5,296 nt of DNA from Candidatus Neoanaerotignum tabaqchaliae. Lineage in GTDB: Bacteria > Bacillota > Clostridia > Lachnospirales > Anaerotignaceae. Of the stretch, positions 1 through 5,296 are shown piece by piece. Both the position numbers and the translations under genes were made by a program. The notes beneath the pieces are model-generated. The model searched no databases. It saw only the letters and a program-made list of their open reading frames with translations, and was not told the DNA's origin. The stretch is taken from contig CAJFUS010000235.1 of assembly GCA_904420235.1 (NCBI GenBank), positions 1 through 5,296 on the forward strand, read 5' to 3'. Positions within the stretch are counted from its first letter, which is position 1. Each line of letters opens with the position of its first letter.

Positions 1-720
1 ATTCTCGGCTCGGGAAAATTCTCTCTTGAGCTTGTTAAAGCCTGCGTTGAAAAGGCAGGGGCACAAATTATAACCCTTGCCGTACGCAGAGCAAACGAAG
101 GCGGACTTGCCAATATTTTGGACTACATACCAAAAAACGTAACACTTCTGCCAAACACATCAGGGGCGAGAAACGCCGACGAGGCCCTTCGTATAGCAAG
201 ACTTTCAAGGGAGTTAGGCTGCGGCGATTTTGTGAAAGTGGAGATAATGAGGGACAGCAAATACCTTCTTCCCGATAACCAGGAAACCATAAAGGCCACT
301 GAGGCCCTTGTTAAAGAAGGCTTTATAGTTATGCCCTATATGTATCCGGACCTTAACGTTGCCAGAGACCTTTTAAACGCCGGAGCAGCCTGCGTTATGC
401 CCCTTGGGGCGCCCATAGGCTCAAATAAGGGCCTTTGCACAAAGGAGTTTATTCAAATATTAATTGATGAAATAGACCTGCCAATTATTGTTGACGCCGG
501 AATTGGCCGTCCTTCACAGGCATGCGAGGCAATGGAAATGGGTGCCGCCGCCGTTATGGCAAACACAGCAATAGCCACTGCCGGAAACGTTCCTCTTATG
601 GCCGAAGCCTTTAAAAAAGCCATTGAGGCCGGCAGAGAGGCATACCTGTCAGGACTTGGAAGAACAATAGAAAAAGGGGCCAGCGCCTCATCGCCTCTTA
701 CGGGATTTTTGCGTGATTAA
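1..720 (+). CDS. thiG: Thiazole synthase ThiG, 5' end cut off by the window
   Basis: ThiG is the cytoplasmic TIM-barrel enzyme that condenses 1-deoxy-D-xylulose 5-phosphate, dehydroglycine and the thiocarboxylate of ThiS into the thiazole phosphate of thiamine. The reading frame is open from base 1 and gives 239 residues. Families of about 256 residues imply that some 17 N-terminal residues are missing. Seen in window numbering: LPNTSG at 50-55, the Schiff-base lysine candidate K79 followed by E81, MPLGAPIGS at 133-141, DAGIG at 165-169, NTAIA at 188-192 and the C-terminal SPLTGF at 231-236. From memory, K79, E81 and D165 match the active-site K96, E98 and D182 of the Bacillus subtilis enzyme with a constant offset of 17, which agrees with the estimated truncation. 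The TTG at 118 is internal and not the start. thiH follows after 14 bases, so the two are co-transcribed. Identification is firm. Confidence 0.97.
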   Translation: MLGSGKFSLELVKACVEKAGAQIITLAVRRANEGGLANILDYIPKNVTLLPNTSGARNADEALRIARLSRELGCGDFVKVEIMRDSKYLLPDNQETIKATEALVKEGFIVMPYMYPDLNVARDLLNAGAACVMPLGAPIGSNKGLCTKEFIQILIDEIDLPIIVDAGIGRPSQACEAMEMGAAAVMANTAIATAGNVPLMAEAFKKAIEAGREAYLSGLGRTIEKGASASSPLTGFLRD

Positions 721-726
721 GGGAGG
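720..726 (+). promoter_or_regulatory. Ribosome binding site of thiH
   Basis: AGGGAGG begins at the last base of the thiG stop codon and ends 8 bases before the ATG at 735. It supports that ATG over the later in-frame ATG codons (residues 27, 33, 41 and 48) and so fixes the 404-residue form of ThiH. Confidence 0.85.
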
Positions 727-734
727 AATTTAAA

Positions 735-1949
735 ATGCAGTCTGAACACTTAAACAAAAGCATATTAAGCGAAGAAATATTGGAGGACCAAAAGAAAAAC
801 CGCATAGACCACATGACATATCTTCCGGGAATGGAAGTTTTGCAGTCCGATGTAATGGACCAAGTAATTTCTGCCATGGAAAAATTCAATCCCGAAAGCT
901 ATACGGAATCCGATGTACGTCGTGCCCTTTCAAAAACAAGCCTTTCGCCGGAGGATTTTGCCGCTCTTCTCTCGCCGGCCGCCACGCCTTTAATTGAGGA
1001 AATAGCCATGGCCGCCAGAAAAGAGACAAAAAAACACTTTGGCAACAGCGTATATATGTTTACGCCTATTTACATAGCCAACTATTGCGAAAACTACTGC
1101 ATATACTGCGGTTTCAACTGTCATAACAAAATAAACCGCGCCCAGCTTAACTATGAGGAAATAGAAAAAGAAATGGCCGCCGTCGCTAAAACCGGCCTTC
1201 AGGAGGTTCTTATATTAACGGGCGAAAGCCGCAGCAAGTCAACGGTTCAATATATAGGCGAGGCCTGCAAAATAGCCAGAAAATATTTTAAGGTAATAGG
1301 CCTTGAAATTTATCCGGTAAATTCCGACGAGTACGCATATCTTCACAAATGCGGCGCCGACTATGTAACCGTGTTTCAGGAAACATATAATTCCGATAAA
1401 TATGAAACCCTTCATCTTGCCGGACACAAGCGCATTTTCCCATACAGGGTAAACGCTCAGGAAAGAGCCTTAAAAGGCGGCATGAGAGGCGTCGGCTTCG
1501 GCGCTTTGCTTGGCCTTGACGATTTCCGCAAAGACGCTTTCGCCACCGGATACCATGCTTATCTGCTTCAAAGGAAATATCCTCACGCCGAGATAGCCTT
1601 CTCCTGCCCGCGCTTAAGACCCATTATAAACAACGACCGCATAAACCCTATGGACGTTCACGAAACGCAGCTTTTGCAGGTTGTGTGTGCTTACAGGCTT
1701 TTTATGCCCTTTGCCGGCATAACCATATCCACAAGAGAATGCGCCAGAGTCCGCGACAATCTTGTTAATATAGCCGCCACAAAAATATCGGCCGGCGTCA
1801 GCACAGGCGTGGGAGAGCATATTGAGGACAACGAGAAGAAGGGAGACGACCAGTTTGAGATTTCTGACGGCAGGTCTGTTGAAGAAGTTTATGACGCCCT
1901 GCTTAAAAACGGACTTCAACCGGTTATGAATGATTATATATATGTTTAA
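735..1949 (+). CDS. thiH: 2-iminoacetate synthase ThiH (radical SAM tyrosine lyase)
   Basis: ThiH uses a [4Fe-4S] cluster and S-adenosylmethionine to split tyrosine into p-cresol and dehydroglycine (2-iminoacetate), the glycine-derived unit used by ThiG. It is oxygen-sensitive and typical of anaerobes and enterobacteria; aerobic bacilli use glycine oxidase ThiO instead. The radical SAM motif CX3CX2C is C118, C122 and C125. Other family motifs are TGE at 162-164, QETY at 215-218, PRLRP at 292-296 and STRE at 332-335. The 404 residues exceed the roughly 377 of E. coli ThiH because about 33 extra N-terminal residues precede the shared LLSPAA segment. The related HydG carries a C-terminal cysteine motif for a second cluster; no such motif is seen in the last 60 residues, which argues against HydG. 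The gene lies 14 bases after thiG and overlaps the next gene. Confidence 0.97.
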   Translation: MQSEHLNKSILSEEILEDQKKNRIDHMTYLPGMEVLQSDVMDQVISAMEKFNPESYTESDVRRALSKTSLSPEDFAALLSPAATPLIEEIAMAARKETKKHFGNSVYMFTPIYIANYCENYCIYCGFNCHNKINRAQLNYEEIEKEMAAVAKTGLQEVLILTGESRSKSTVQYIGEACKIARKYFKVIGLEIYPVNSDEYAYLHKCGADYVTVFQETYNSDKYETLHLAGHKRIFPYRVNAQERALKGGMRGVGFGALLGLDDFRKDAFATGYHAYLLQRKYPHAEIAFSCPRLRPIINNDRINPMDVHETQLLQVVCAYRLFMPFAGITISTRECARVRDNLVNIAATKISAGVSTGVGEHIEDNEKKGDDQFEISDGRSVEEVYDALLKNGLQPVMNDYIYV

Positions 1950-2517
1950 TTCACAAAACCCTAAAAACATTATAGCCGTTACAAACAGAACTTTATGTGA
2001 AAGACCATTTATAGAACAAATTGAAAGGATATGCGTTTTTGAACCAAAGGCCGTTATTTTAAGAGAAAAAGACCTTTCGGAAGAAAATTATCTGCTTTTG
2101 GCAAAAGATGTTCTTAATGTGTGCCGAAAATACGGCGTGCCGCTTATTGCACATACCTACATAAACGCCGCCCGCTCTCTTGGCTTAAAAGCCATACACA
2201 TGCCTCTTCCGGCTTTAAGGGCCAGCAAAAGACCGCAGGAATTTTCGGTTGTGGGAGCCTCGGTTCATTCTTTAAATGAGGCCCGCGAGGCTGTTTCTTT
2301 GGGCGCCAACTACATTACAGCCGGTCACATTTACGCTACCGACTGTAAAAAAGGCCTTCCACCGCGGGGACTTGATTTCTTAAAAGAAATATGCCAAAAT
2401 GTCGATATTCCCGTTTACGCCATAGGCGGCATAAAAAAAGACACAAACCAAGTTAACCAGGTTATGTCTTTCGGCGCAGCGGGAGCCTGCATAATGTCGG
2501 ACCTTATGAGGCTTTAA
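1930..2517 (+). CDS. tenI: Thiazole tautomerase TenI-like protein (often labelled thiamine phosphate synthase ThiE)
   Basis: This is a 195-residue TIM-barrel protein of the ThiE/TenI superfamily. TenI converts the thiazole phosphate tautomer released by ThiG into its aromatic carboxylate form; ThiE joins thiazole phosphate to the pyrimidine pyrophosphate. Shared features are REK at 45-47, SVHS at 111-114 and AIGG at 164-167. Residues favour TenI: AGHIYATDCKKG at 131-142 puts H133 where Bacillus TenI has its catalytic histidine (H122 by my recollection), whereas ThiE has proline in a GPIYPT motif. The ThiE metal and pyrophosphate residues are also missing: the usual Asn-Asp is replaced by IAHTY at 73-77, and the GQ-x-D loop by MPLPAL at 91-96. 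The start overlaps thiH by 20 bases. ATG 1942 is an alternative with an 8-base overlap. Neither start has a clear Shine-Dalgarno site, so translation is probably coupled to thiH. Superfamily membership is firm; TenI over ThiE is a sequence-based inference. Confidence 0.82.
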   Translation: MIIYMFNSQNPKNIIAVTNRTLCERPFIEQIERICVFEPKAVILREKDLSEENYLLLAKDVLNVCRKYGVPLIAHTYINAARSLGLKAIHMPLPALRASKRPQEFSVVGASVHSLNEAREAVSLGANYITAGHIYATDCKKGLPPRGLDFLKEICQNVDIPVYAIGGIKKDTNQVNQVMSFGAAGACIMSDLMRL

Positions 2518-2522
2518 CTTTC

Positions 2523-2540
2523 ATAGTGTTCTTTCACTAT
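2523..2540 (+). other. Short hairpin just after the thiazole operon
   Basis: ATAGTG (2523-2528) and CACTAT (2535-2540) form a perfect 6-base-pair stem with a TTCTTT loop, 5 bases after the stop codon at 2515-2517. It is weak, AT-rich and has no T-tract after it, so it may at most contribute to mRNA end stability. It may also be a chance palindrome. Confidence 0.35.
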
Positions 2541-2557
2541 ACGCTGAAATTTTAAAC

Positions 2558-2584
2558 GCCGCAGTTTTTTATTAAAATTGCGGC
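2558..2584 (+). other. Strong hairpin without a T-tract, 3' region of the thiazole operon
   Basis: GCCGCAGTTTT (2558-2568) pairs with AAAATTGCGGC (2574-2584) in an 11-base-pair stem with one G-T wobble and a 5-base loop. The + strand continues with an A-rich run instead of a T-tract, so it is not a canonical intrinsic terminator in that direction. On the - strand the downstream bases read GTTTAAAATTTC, which is also not a clean T-tract. It could be a 3'-end stabiliser or a weak terminator. Confidence 0.5.
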
Positions 2585-2691
2585 AAAATAAAAAATATCT
2601 TAAATAAATCATTTATTGCTATTAAATTCAATGTATATTTAAAAATAAAATTCAAAAATCAGTCAATTTAAATGGTTTAAAACCAAACTGA

Positions 2692-2740
2692 AAAGGACTC
2701 ATTCCAGCCTGTTTTATGCTTGAATGAGTCTTTTATTTTT
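2692..2740. terminator. Bidirectional intrinsic terminator between the two operons
   Basis: GACTCATTC (2696-2704) pairs perfectly with GAATGAGTC (2722-2730). The stem can extend outward by a G-T pair and three A-T pairs (2692-2695 with 2731-2734), and inward by AGC (2706-2708) with GCT (2718-2720). On the + strand it runs into TTTTATTTTT (2731-2740), a good T-tract ending the thiazole operon. On the - strand it is followed by CTTTTCAG and begins about 18 bases after the ATPase stop codon, so it probably ends that operon too. Confidence 0.88.
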
Positions 2741-2748
2741 AAAGCCTA

Positions 2749-3837
2749 TTACAACAAAATAGATTTTTCCGTTTCTTTGTCAAAAATATGTATTTTATCA
2801 GGGTTGGCTTTTATACCAACTTCATCGCCCACATTAAAGTTAACTCCTGAGCCGGTTTTGGCTATAAGCTTTGAGCCGTCGTTTAATTTAAGATAAACAT
2901 AGGCCTCGGAGCCCATAACCTCCATAATATCAACAGAGGCTTTAACTTCGGATTTTTCCTCAATAATTATGTCTTCCGGTCGAACGCCCATAATTACCTC
3001 TTTGTTTTCATAATCCTTAATTTTATCCATAAATCTTTGAGGAACAGACATTAAACTTCCAGAAAATTCAATAAAATACTTATTTTCATATTTAACTACT
3101 TTCGAGTTTATAAAGTTCATCTGAGGAGAGCCTATAAATCCCGCTACAAATACATTAGCCGGAAAATTAAACAGTCTTTGCGGCGTATCAACCTGCTGTA
3201 TGTGCCCGTCTTTCATAACCACAATTCTGTCTCCCATTGTCATGGCTTCCGTTTGGTCGTGAGTAACATAAACAAAAGTGGCGTCCAAACGTCTGTGAAG
3301 TTTTATAATTTCAGAGCGCATTGTTGTGCGCAGCTTAGCGTCAAGATTTGAAAGAGGTTCGTCAAGCAAAAACACGTCAGGGTTTCTTACCATAGCTCTT
3401 CCAAGGGCCACTCTCTGCCTTTGTCCGCCGGAAAGAGCCTTTGGCTTTCTGTTAAGAAGGTGTGTAATATCAAGTATTCCGGCAACTTCCTCTACCTTTC
3501 TTTTTATCTCGTCCTTAGGAACTTTCCTTAACTTAAGTCCGAAAGCCATATTCTCAAAAACTGTCATATGCGGATAAAGGGCATAATTTTGAAAAACCAT
3601 GGCTATGTTTCTGTCCTTTGGCTGAACGTCGTTAACAAGCCTGTCGCCTATGTAAAGCTCGCCTTCGGAAATATCCTCAAGTCCGGCTATCATTCTTAAT
3701 GTGGTAGATTTTCCGCAGCCTGAGGGGCCTACAAGCACAACAAATTCCTTATCCTTTATATCAAGATTAAATTTATGAACCGCCGTAACGTTTCCTGAGT
3801 ATATTTTTTGAACATTTTTTAAAGATATACCGGCCAT
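2749..3837 (-). CDS. ugpC: ABC importer ATP-binding protein, MalK/UgpC/MsmK type
   Basis: This is the ATP-hydrolysing subunit of a carbohydrate- or glycerol-phosphate-type importer (CUT1 group), bound to the inner face of the membrane through two permease subunits. All nucleotide-binding motifs are intact: Walker A GPSGCGKST at 37-45, Q-loop Q83 in VFQNYALYPH, signature LSGGQ at 135-139, Walker B VFLLDE at 155-160 and the H-loop H193 in YVTHDQTEAM. The C-terminal third, from about residue 240, has the family's regulatory OB/TOBE-type domain, including GVRPEDI near 284-290. The length of 362 residues is normal. The start is supported by GGGGGAG at 3847-3853. It sits 3 bases after the phosphodiesterase gene, so the two are almost certainly co-expressed. 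The ugpC symbol reflects family naming only: ATPases of this group serve many substrates and are sometimes shared between importers. Confidence 0.95.
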   Translation of the reverse strand: MAGISLKNVQKIYSGNVTAVHKFNLDIKDKEFVVLVGPSGCGKSTTLRMIAGLEDISEGELYIGDRLVNDVQPKDRNIAMVFQNYALYPHMTVFENMAFGLKLRKVPKDEIKRKVEEVAGILDITHLLNRKPKALSGGQRQRVALGRAMVRNPDVFLLDEPLSNLDAKLRTTMRSEIIKLHRRLDATFVYVTHDQTEAMTMGDRIVVMKDGHIQQVDTPQRLFNFPANVFVAGFIGSPQMNFINSKVVKYENKYFIEFSGSLMSVPQRFMDKIKDYENKEVIMGVRPEDIIIEEKSEVKASVDIMEVMGSEAYVYLKLNDGSKLIAKTGSGVNFNVGDEVGIKANPDKIHIFDKETEKSILL

Positions 3838-3840
3838 ATA

Positions 3841-5046
3841 TCAAAGCTCCCCCTTTTCATAAATATCCATAGCTATATCGTATATTTTGGTTATTTCCAT
3901 ATTGTCAACATTTGAGCCCTTCTCAAAGTGAGTTCCGCAAGAAGCCATAAAGCCGTTCATTCTTTCAACTGTACTTGGAAGGTATCCATGCATGCTTTTC
4001 ATACTAAGTTTTCCGTCGTCTCCGGCGCCGCACCAATCCTCTTTAAGAGCAACTATAAAGCTTGGGAACAGCTTATCATAGTAATCCGGAACGGACCAGC
4101 CAACCTCATTCATGTTGGACTCATCTATAATTTTATCAACGGCCCCGTGATTTTTTAAAATGTCCTTGGCTTTCTCAATAATATCGCTCTTGCAGTTTTC
4201 AAGGGCATAAACTAAAACGCTGCCGCCATTATTAGCGGTTTTAAAGCACTCAGTTTCACAGCCTTCATCAGACAATACTTTGTAAAAATCAAAAGGATAT
4301 TTTATGTTGCTGTGGCCATGGTCGGAAAAAACCATAAAATTCACATTCTCAATTTTTTCTGCCTCAGCGGTATCCATAATTCTGCCTATAAGACTATCAA
4401 CATACCTTAAAGCCCACAAAGCCTCGGGAGAACCAACACCAAAATCGTGCTGAAAACTGTCATATAAAAGAAAATGTCCCAATATAACATCGGCTTTTTT
4501 ATTTTTTATAATATACTCAATTATTTCAGCGGTTAAGCTGTCCTGAAGCGGCCCAAGACTGTGTTTTTCCGACCATTCGCCGTATCTGTCAACATTAAAG
4601 CCATTTTCCTTAAGCTCATCAAAAAATTCCTTGGTGCTGTAATTGTCAAATTCCTCCTGAGTATAAAATTCCGGCAAATTCATATCTATATTTTTTGCGC
4701 CCTGTGTAAGAGGCCAGCAAACTGCGGCTATTTTTTTGCCGTCTAATGCCATTTTGTCATAAAAGGTTGGAACTTTAACAAGCTCTTCTTTTGGTCCAAG
4801 GCTCATTTTTGAATAATTTCCGCCTTCATTTGTGTCTCTGTTGAATACGGAATTTCCATAAATCCTGTGTTTTTCCGGCTTTTGTCCCGTAACAACAGAC
4901 GTATGTATGTTCCAAGTTACGCTTGGAAAAACAGTTTCAAGCCTTTTAACAAACAATCCGTTTTTTATAATTTTTTGTACGTTAGGCAAATCTGTCAGTT
5001 TTAAATCGTTATAATGAACTCCGTCAAACGAAATTAATATCAGCAT
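3841..5046 (-). CDS. Alkaline phosphatase superfamily phosphodiesterase (type I phosphodiesterase/nucleotide pyrophosphatase family)
   Basis: This 401-residue two-zinc hydrolase probably cleaves a phosphate ester, diester or related bond. The superfamily's active-site set appears complete: D8 (ISFDG), the likely nucleophile T44 (FPSVTW), D196 and H200 (YDSFQHDFG), D242 and H243 (FSDHGH), and H353 (SMHGY). The protein begins directly with the first core strand, MLILISFDG, and has no signal peptide, so it should act in the cytoplasm. The ATG at 5046 is chosen because AAAGGAG lies 9 bases upstream; a GTG at 5097 would add 17 residues but falls within an intergenic hairpin. Usual nucleotide pyrophosphatases have Thr-Phe-Pro-Asn-His around the nucleophile; here it is T44-W-N-I-H48, so the phosphate-contacting Asn position is Ile. 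The gene lies between a solute-binding protein gene and an importer ATPase gene, suggesting that it processes the imported compound. Phosphonoacetate hydrolase or glycerophosphodiesterase activity is possible. The substrate is unknown. Confidence 0.9.
   Translation of the reverse strand: MLILISFDGVHYNDLKLTDLPNVQKIIKNGLFVKRLETVFPSVTWNIHTSVVTGQKPEKHRIYGNSVFNRDTNEGGNYSKMSLGPKEELVKVPTFYDKMALDGKKIAAVCWPLTQGAKNIDMNLPEFYTQEEFDNYSTKEFFDELKENGFNVDRYGEWSEKHSLGPLQDSLTAEIIEYIIKNKKADVILGHFLLYDSFQHDFGVGSPEALWALRYVDSLIGRIMDTAEAEKIENVNFMVFSDHGHSNIKYPFDFYKVLSDEGCETECFKTANNGGSVLVYALENCKSDIIEKAKDILKNHGAVDKIIDESNMNEVGWSVPDYYDKLFPSFIVALKEDWCGAGDDGKLSMKSMHGYLPSTVERMNGFMASCGTHFEKGSNVDNMEITKIYDIAMDIYEKGEL
3847..3853 (-). 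promoter_or_regulatory. Ribosome binding site of the ABC ATPase gene
   Basis: On the - strand GGGGGAG ends 9 bases before the ATG at 3837. It lies inside the final codons of the phosphodiesterase gene, which encode its C-terminal Lys-Gly-Glu-Leu. The two genes are therefore packed tightly and probably translationally coupled. Confidence 0.85.
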
Positions 5047-5055
5047 TAATTTACT

Positions 5056-5062
5056 CTCCTTT
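5056..5062 (-). promoter_or_regulatory. Ribosome binding site that fixes the phosphodiesterase start
   Basis: On the - strand AAAGGAG ends 9 bases before the ATG at 5046. This near-ideal site favours the 401-residue product over the 418-residue form starting at GTG 5097. Confidence 0.88.
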
Positions 5063-5071
5063 ATATTAATA

Positions 5072-5099
5072 GTGTGAAGGCCTTTTAAGGCCCTCACAC
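5072..5099 (-). other. Intergenic hairpin between the binding-protein and phosphodiesterase genes
   Basis: On the - strand GTGTGAGGGCC (5099-5089) pairs with GGCCTTCACAC (5082-5072) in an 11-base-pair GC-rich stem around a 6-base TTAAAA loop. The one imperfect position is a G-U wobble in - strand RNA but an A-C mismatch in + strand RNA, so the structure suits - strand transcripts. It starts 8 bases after the binding-protein stop codon. No T-tract follows; the sequence goes on through ATTAATATAA to the next ribosome binding site. It is best read as an mRNA stabiliser or partial terminator that keeps binding-protein transcript above the downstream genes. Confidence 0.75.
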
Positions 5100-5107
5100 C
5101 TAAAGTA

Positions 5108-5296
5108 TTATCTTCCGCTTATAATAGCGTTGCAGTCGTCAACCATTTTTTGAGCCGCTTCCGCAGGAGTGCTTTGTCTGTTTAAAACAGAAAGTATTCC
5201 GTCTTGAACGACTTTAACATATTTTGTTCCTTGTCCGCCTGGAAAGTTACACCATGGAGTTACATAGTCAACCTGCTCATATGTAACGGCTGCGGC
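5108..5296 (-). CDS. Probable ABC transporter solute-binding protein, C-terminal 62 residues only
   Basis: The reading frame enters from the right edge and ends at TAA (5110-5108); its start lies outside the window. The fragment includes YVTPWCNFPGGQGTKYV at 11-27, a helix-like VVQDGILSVLNRQ, and a final segment TPAEAAQKMVDDCNAIISGR at 43-62. That last pattern, a short Thr-Pro-x-Glu-Ala turn followed by a helix ending in Asn and hydrophobics, is typical of the C-terminus of family 1 extracellular solute-binding proteins. These are lipoproteins on the outer face of the Gram-positive membrane that hand the ligand to the permeases. The call rests on this tail and on the importer ATPase gene downstream. 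The signal peptide and ligand pocket are not visible, so the ligand cannot be inferred. The intergenic hairpin and phosphodiesterase gene follow directly. Confidence 0.75.
   Translation of the reverse strand, partial: AAAVTYEQVDYVTPWCNFPGGQGTKYVKVVQDGILSVLNRQSTPAEAAQKMVDDCNAIISGR

Larger units (their letters stand above)
2518..2748. other. AT-rich spacer between convergent operons
   Basis: This non-coding stretch separates the stop codons of the tenI-like gene and the ABC ATPase gene. It is very AT-rich, mainly between 2585 and 2690. It holds three hairpins, listed separately, and a small symmetric sequence, TGGTTT-A-AAACCA at 2673-2685, flanked by TCAGT (2659-2663) and ACTGA (2687-2691). 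I see no convincing open reading frame or RNA gene. A promoter is not expected here because both flanking operons end in it. Confidence 0.7.

Noticed and set aside
735..860. The extra N-terminal segment of ThiH as a fused domain or a wrong start.
   Set aside because: A strong ribosome binding site precedes the ATG at 735, and from memory similar longer forms are common in clostridial ThiH. It is probably a normal variant.
735..1949. HydG, the related hydrogenase maturation enzyme, as the identity of the radical SAM gene.
   Set aside because: The length is ThiH-like, no C-terminal cluster-binding cysteine motif is present, and it sits next to thiG.
1614..1970. A - strand reading frame of 118 codons opposite the end of thiH and the start of the tenI-like gene.
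   Set aside because: It lies opposite well-recognised coding sequence, has no ribosome binding site that I can see and resembles no family known to me. It is a shadow frame, as are the other antisense frames within thiH, the phosphodiesterase and the ATPase genes.
2673..2685. The symmetric TGGTTT-A-AAACCA sequence as an operator.
   Set aside because: It lies between two operon ends, far from any start, and is low in complexity. Nothing supports a binding site.
2585..2690. TATAAT-like stretches in the AT-rich spacer as a promoter or small-RNA gene.
   Set aside because: AT-rich DNA gives such matches by chance, no paired -35 and -10 elements stand out, and both neighbouring genes end here.
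5047..5097. GTG at 5097 as the start of the phosphodiesterase gene, adding 17 residues.
   Set aside because: It has no ribosome binding site and its first codons lie in the intergenic hairpin, whereas ATG 5046 has AAAGGAG at good spacing and begins directly at the conserved core strand.

Overview
The window suggests an anaerobic, low-to-moderate-GC Gram-positive bacterium of the class Clostridia, possibly a Lachnospiraceae relative. The evidence is strong purine-rich Shine-Dalgarno sites, frequent AGA and ATA codons, thiazole synthesis by the oxygen-sensitive ThiH rather than glycine oxidase, and protein sequences that read as clostridial. This placement is an inference from sequence style, not a database match.

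The window holds the 3' ends of two convergent operons. On the + strand (1-2517) lies part of a thiamine thiazole operon: thiG (5' end cut off), thiH, and a small ThiE/TenI-superfamily gene whose residues match the thiazole tautomerase TenI better than thiamine phosphate synthase. Together these cover the end of the thiazole branch: ThiH makes dehydroglycine from tyrosine, ThiG builds the thiazole from dehydroglycine, deoxyxylulose phosphate and sulfur carried on ThiS, and TenI aromatises the product. thiS and thiF probably lie upstream of the window, and no gene for the final coupling step is clearly present.

An AT-rich spacer (2518-2748) separates the operons. It holds two plain hairpins and one strong stem-loop with a T-tract at 2692-2740 that can end transcription from both sides.

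On the - strand (2749-5296, read right to left) is the tail of an ABC importer operon: the last 62 codons of a probable family 1 solute-binding protein, an intergenic hairpin, a 401-residue alkaline-phosphatase-superfamily phosphodiesterase without a signal peptide, and a MalK/UgpC-type importer ATPase. The phosphodiesterase between importer parts suggests uptake of a phosphorylated or phosphodiester compound followed by cytoplasmic hydrolysis. The substrate cannot be read from this sequence. Permease genes are not in the window and probably lie beyond its right edge.

Most of this is ordinary metabolism. I see no mobile element, CRISPR array, tRNA or rRNA, and no clearly new system. The points most worth a second look are the importer-linked phosphodiesterase and the TenI identity of the gene after thiH.
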